A DNA stretch of 64,000 bases from positions 1 through 64,000 of the forward strand of contig NZ_JADEYP010000025.1 of the NCBI RefSeq assembly GCF_020295405.1, in the 5' to 3' direction. This DNA is from Sphingobacterium bovistauri. GTDB lineage: Bacteria > Bacteroidota > Bacteroidia > Sphingobacteriales > Sphingobacteriaceae. The notes under the pieces are model-generated. The model did no database searches. It saw only the letters and a program-made list of their open reading frames with translations, and was not told the DNA's origin. Made by a program: the position numbers and the translations under genes. Positions 62,501 through 64,000 of this stretch are shown piece after piece. Positions within the stretch are counted from its first letter, which is position 1; each line of letters opens with the position of its first letter.

Positions 62501-63707
62501 AATTTAAATTGCTTTTTAATATTATTCTAAATGTAGTGCCTTTTCCAACTTCAGATTCTTTCACAAAAATTTGTCCCTTGTGATAACTTACCATACGCTT
62601 GGTCAAGCTCAGTCCCAAACCCCATCCACGTTGTCTTGTTGTAAATCCGGGCTGAAATATGGCTTCAAAATTAGATTTAGGTATACCTTTACCTGTATCA
62701 CTAATGTCTATAAAAATTTCCTCTTTCGCAATATTTTCTTTAATTACTAACAGTATATTGCCTTCTTTATCAATAGCGTTAACAGCATTTTTGAGTAAAT
62801 TTTCTAGTATCCAGTCAAATAATGGAACATTCAGCATGGCCTCCACATGGGAATCACCTGCTACTTGAAATGTGATTTTTTCACTCGTTCGTACCTTAAA
62901 ATATGCTACAAAATTCATTATCACGTCATAGACATTATAATTGGTCAGGATGGGTTTTGATCCAATTTTTGAAAATCGGTCTGCTACTATTTCTAAGCGG
63001 GTGACATCGCGTTCCATTTCATTAACCACTTGATCGTTCTCTGCATCAAATTTCAATTTAATAAGTTCTATCCACCCCATTAAAGAAGAAATAGGAGTTC
63101 CAAGTTGATGTGCCGCTTCTTTTGCCATACCTACCCATACTAAATTTTGTTCAGAGCGTTTGATACTATTAAAGACTGTATAGGCTATGATTAAAAATAT
63201 GGCAATCAGTGAGAGCTGGATGAATGGAAAAATCTTGAGGTTGCGTAAAGCCTTCGAATCACGATAAAATACAGACCACTTTTCACCATTTTCTAGTGTA
63301 AGTGTAATGGGAGCATGGGCTTGTCTCATATGATCTAATTCCTTTTGAAAATATAAGGGATCATATTGTACATTACTTTTCAAAGAATCTTCCAGTTTTA
63401 TATTCGTTTTTGTGGAATCCAAATCACGCCAAAAAATAATATTATTTTGTTCATCGGTAATGATTGCTGGTAGAGAAAGGCTATCGCGCACTGCATAGAT
63501 AAAGCTAATGAATTCATCATCAACATCAGGCATGGTCATTATGCTTCGCGTACTCATAGCCCATACTTCGGCTTTGGTACGTTCGGATTTGGAAAGACTT
63601 TTGACTAGGTAATTGCTATACCATAATGAAGCAATGCCAATGGCTGCTGCAAATATTAATAGGACAATTTTCCAAGCTTGTTTTGTGTTATATTGAATTG
63701 GGTTCAT
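62481..63707 (-). CDS. Sensor histidine kinase
   Basis: A 408-residue membrane kinase: helices near 13-32 and 178-200 flank a periplasmic sensor domain. The phosphoacceptor histidine is in AAHQLGTPISSLMGW (near 198), then the N-box NLLKNAVNAI, G1 DTGKGIP and G2 RGWGLGLSL. No response regulator is adjacent, so it is an orphan kinase. It heads the minus operon with the DinB and thioesterase genes. Confidence 0.9.
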   Translation of the reverse strand: MNPIQYNTKQAWKIVLLIFAAAIGIASLWYSNYLVKSLSKSERTKAEVWAMSTRSIMTMPDVDDEFISFIYAVRDSLSLPAIITDEQNNIIFWRDLDSTKTNIKLEDSLKSNVQYDPLYFQKELDHMRQAHAPITLTLENGEKWSVFYRDSKALRNLKIFPFIQLSLIAIFLIIAYTVFNSIKRSEQNLVWVGMAKEAAHQLGTPISSLMGWIELIKLKFDAENDQVVNEMERDVTRLEIVADRFSKIGSKPILTNYNVYDVIMNFVAYFKVRTSEKITFQVAGDSHVEAMLNVPLFDWILENLLKNAVNAIDKEGNILLVIKENIAKEEIFIDISDTGKGIPKSNFEAIFQPGFTTRQRGWGLGLSLTKRMVSYHKGQIFVKESEVGKGTTFRIILKSNLNYEPTQV

Positions 63708-63807
63708 TCTGGATCAAAAACTACTACAAAATAAGGATTTTATTCAATATTAGGTTTAAAATGATTAGCTCATGAAGTTCTAATTCATTTATTAAATGAG
63801 AAATAAG

Positions 63808-64000
<193 letters not shown>

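Overview
This is an AT-rich chromosomal window from a member of the Bacteroidota, most likely a Sphingobacteriaceae (Sphingobacterium-like) organism. The evidence is the fused lpxC-fabZ gene, porX, GLPGLI and WG-repeat proteins, the miaB / sigma-54 activator / lptE / secG gene order, and promoter elements of the Bacteroidota TAnnTTTG type with few Shine-Dalgarno sites. Genus-level placement is an inference; no rRNA lies in the window.

Layout. 0.2-8.2 kb: housekeeping genes (pfkA, a two-gene DsbD system, birA, rsfS, ftsH, an LUD protein, a rhomboid protease). 8.2-16.2 kb: comM (yifB, Mg-chelatase-like AAA ATPase), broken by a ~6.65 kb accessory insertion. The insertion holds an XRE-type regulator, a frameshifted VirE-N-like gene, an apparently intact AbiEi/AbiEii type IV toxin-antitoxin pair with two large matched palindromes at its start, a phage tail gene with an in-frame amber stop, an intact SGNH-hydrolase lipoprotein gene and two gene fragments. 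No integrase or transposase was seen. 16.4-21.5 kb: a YtxH/holin-like envelope operon, trmB, a GLPGLI-WG repeat protein and an M23 peptidase. 21.6-31.4 kb: mutY, ssb, pheS, a TetR regulator, rlmD, an OmpA-family lipoprotein, a GH43 enzyme and ppx. 31.5-38.6 kb: miaB, a sigma-54 activator, lptE, a TPR protein, secG and groESL. 38.7-49 kb: an MtfA-like peptidase, tRNA-Glu, a GH20 hexosaminidase, ribH, a CapD/WbpM-like dehydratase, alanine dehydrogenase, an esterase and an orphan ABC ATPase. 49-53.2 kb: an ECF sigma / probable anti-sigma / beta-barrel operon, tsaE and porX. 53.4-60 kb: an HD hydrolase and the lipid A cluster lpxD, lpxC-fabZ, lpxA, then an ABC ATPase, efp and a 5-FTHF cyclo-ligase. 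60-64 kb: a sugar MFS transporter, a hotdog thioesterase, a DinB protein, a histidine kinase and the 5' end of gltX.

The most notable points are: (1) the decayed accessory island inside comM, where the toxin-antitoxin pair and the lipoprotein remain open while neighbouring genes have decayed; (2) the operator-like pair of palindromes, whose centres are 84 bp apart and whose eight GTTCA/TGAAC boxes are placed identically in each; (3) a shared TGTCA-N23-TGACA element upstream of both groESL and the YtxH operon, with an 8-bp-phased TGTCA array before groES; (4) -7 promoter boxes 4-6 nt from the start codon of several genes, which suggests leaderless transcripts; and (5) a possible small RNA gene next to tRNA-Glu.
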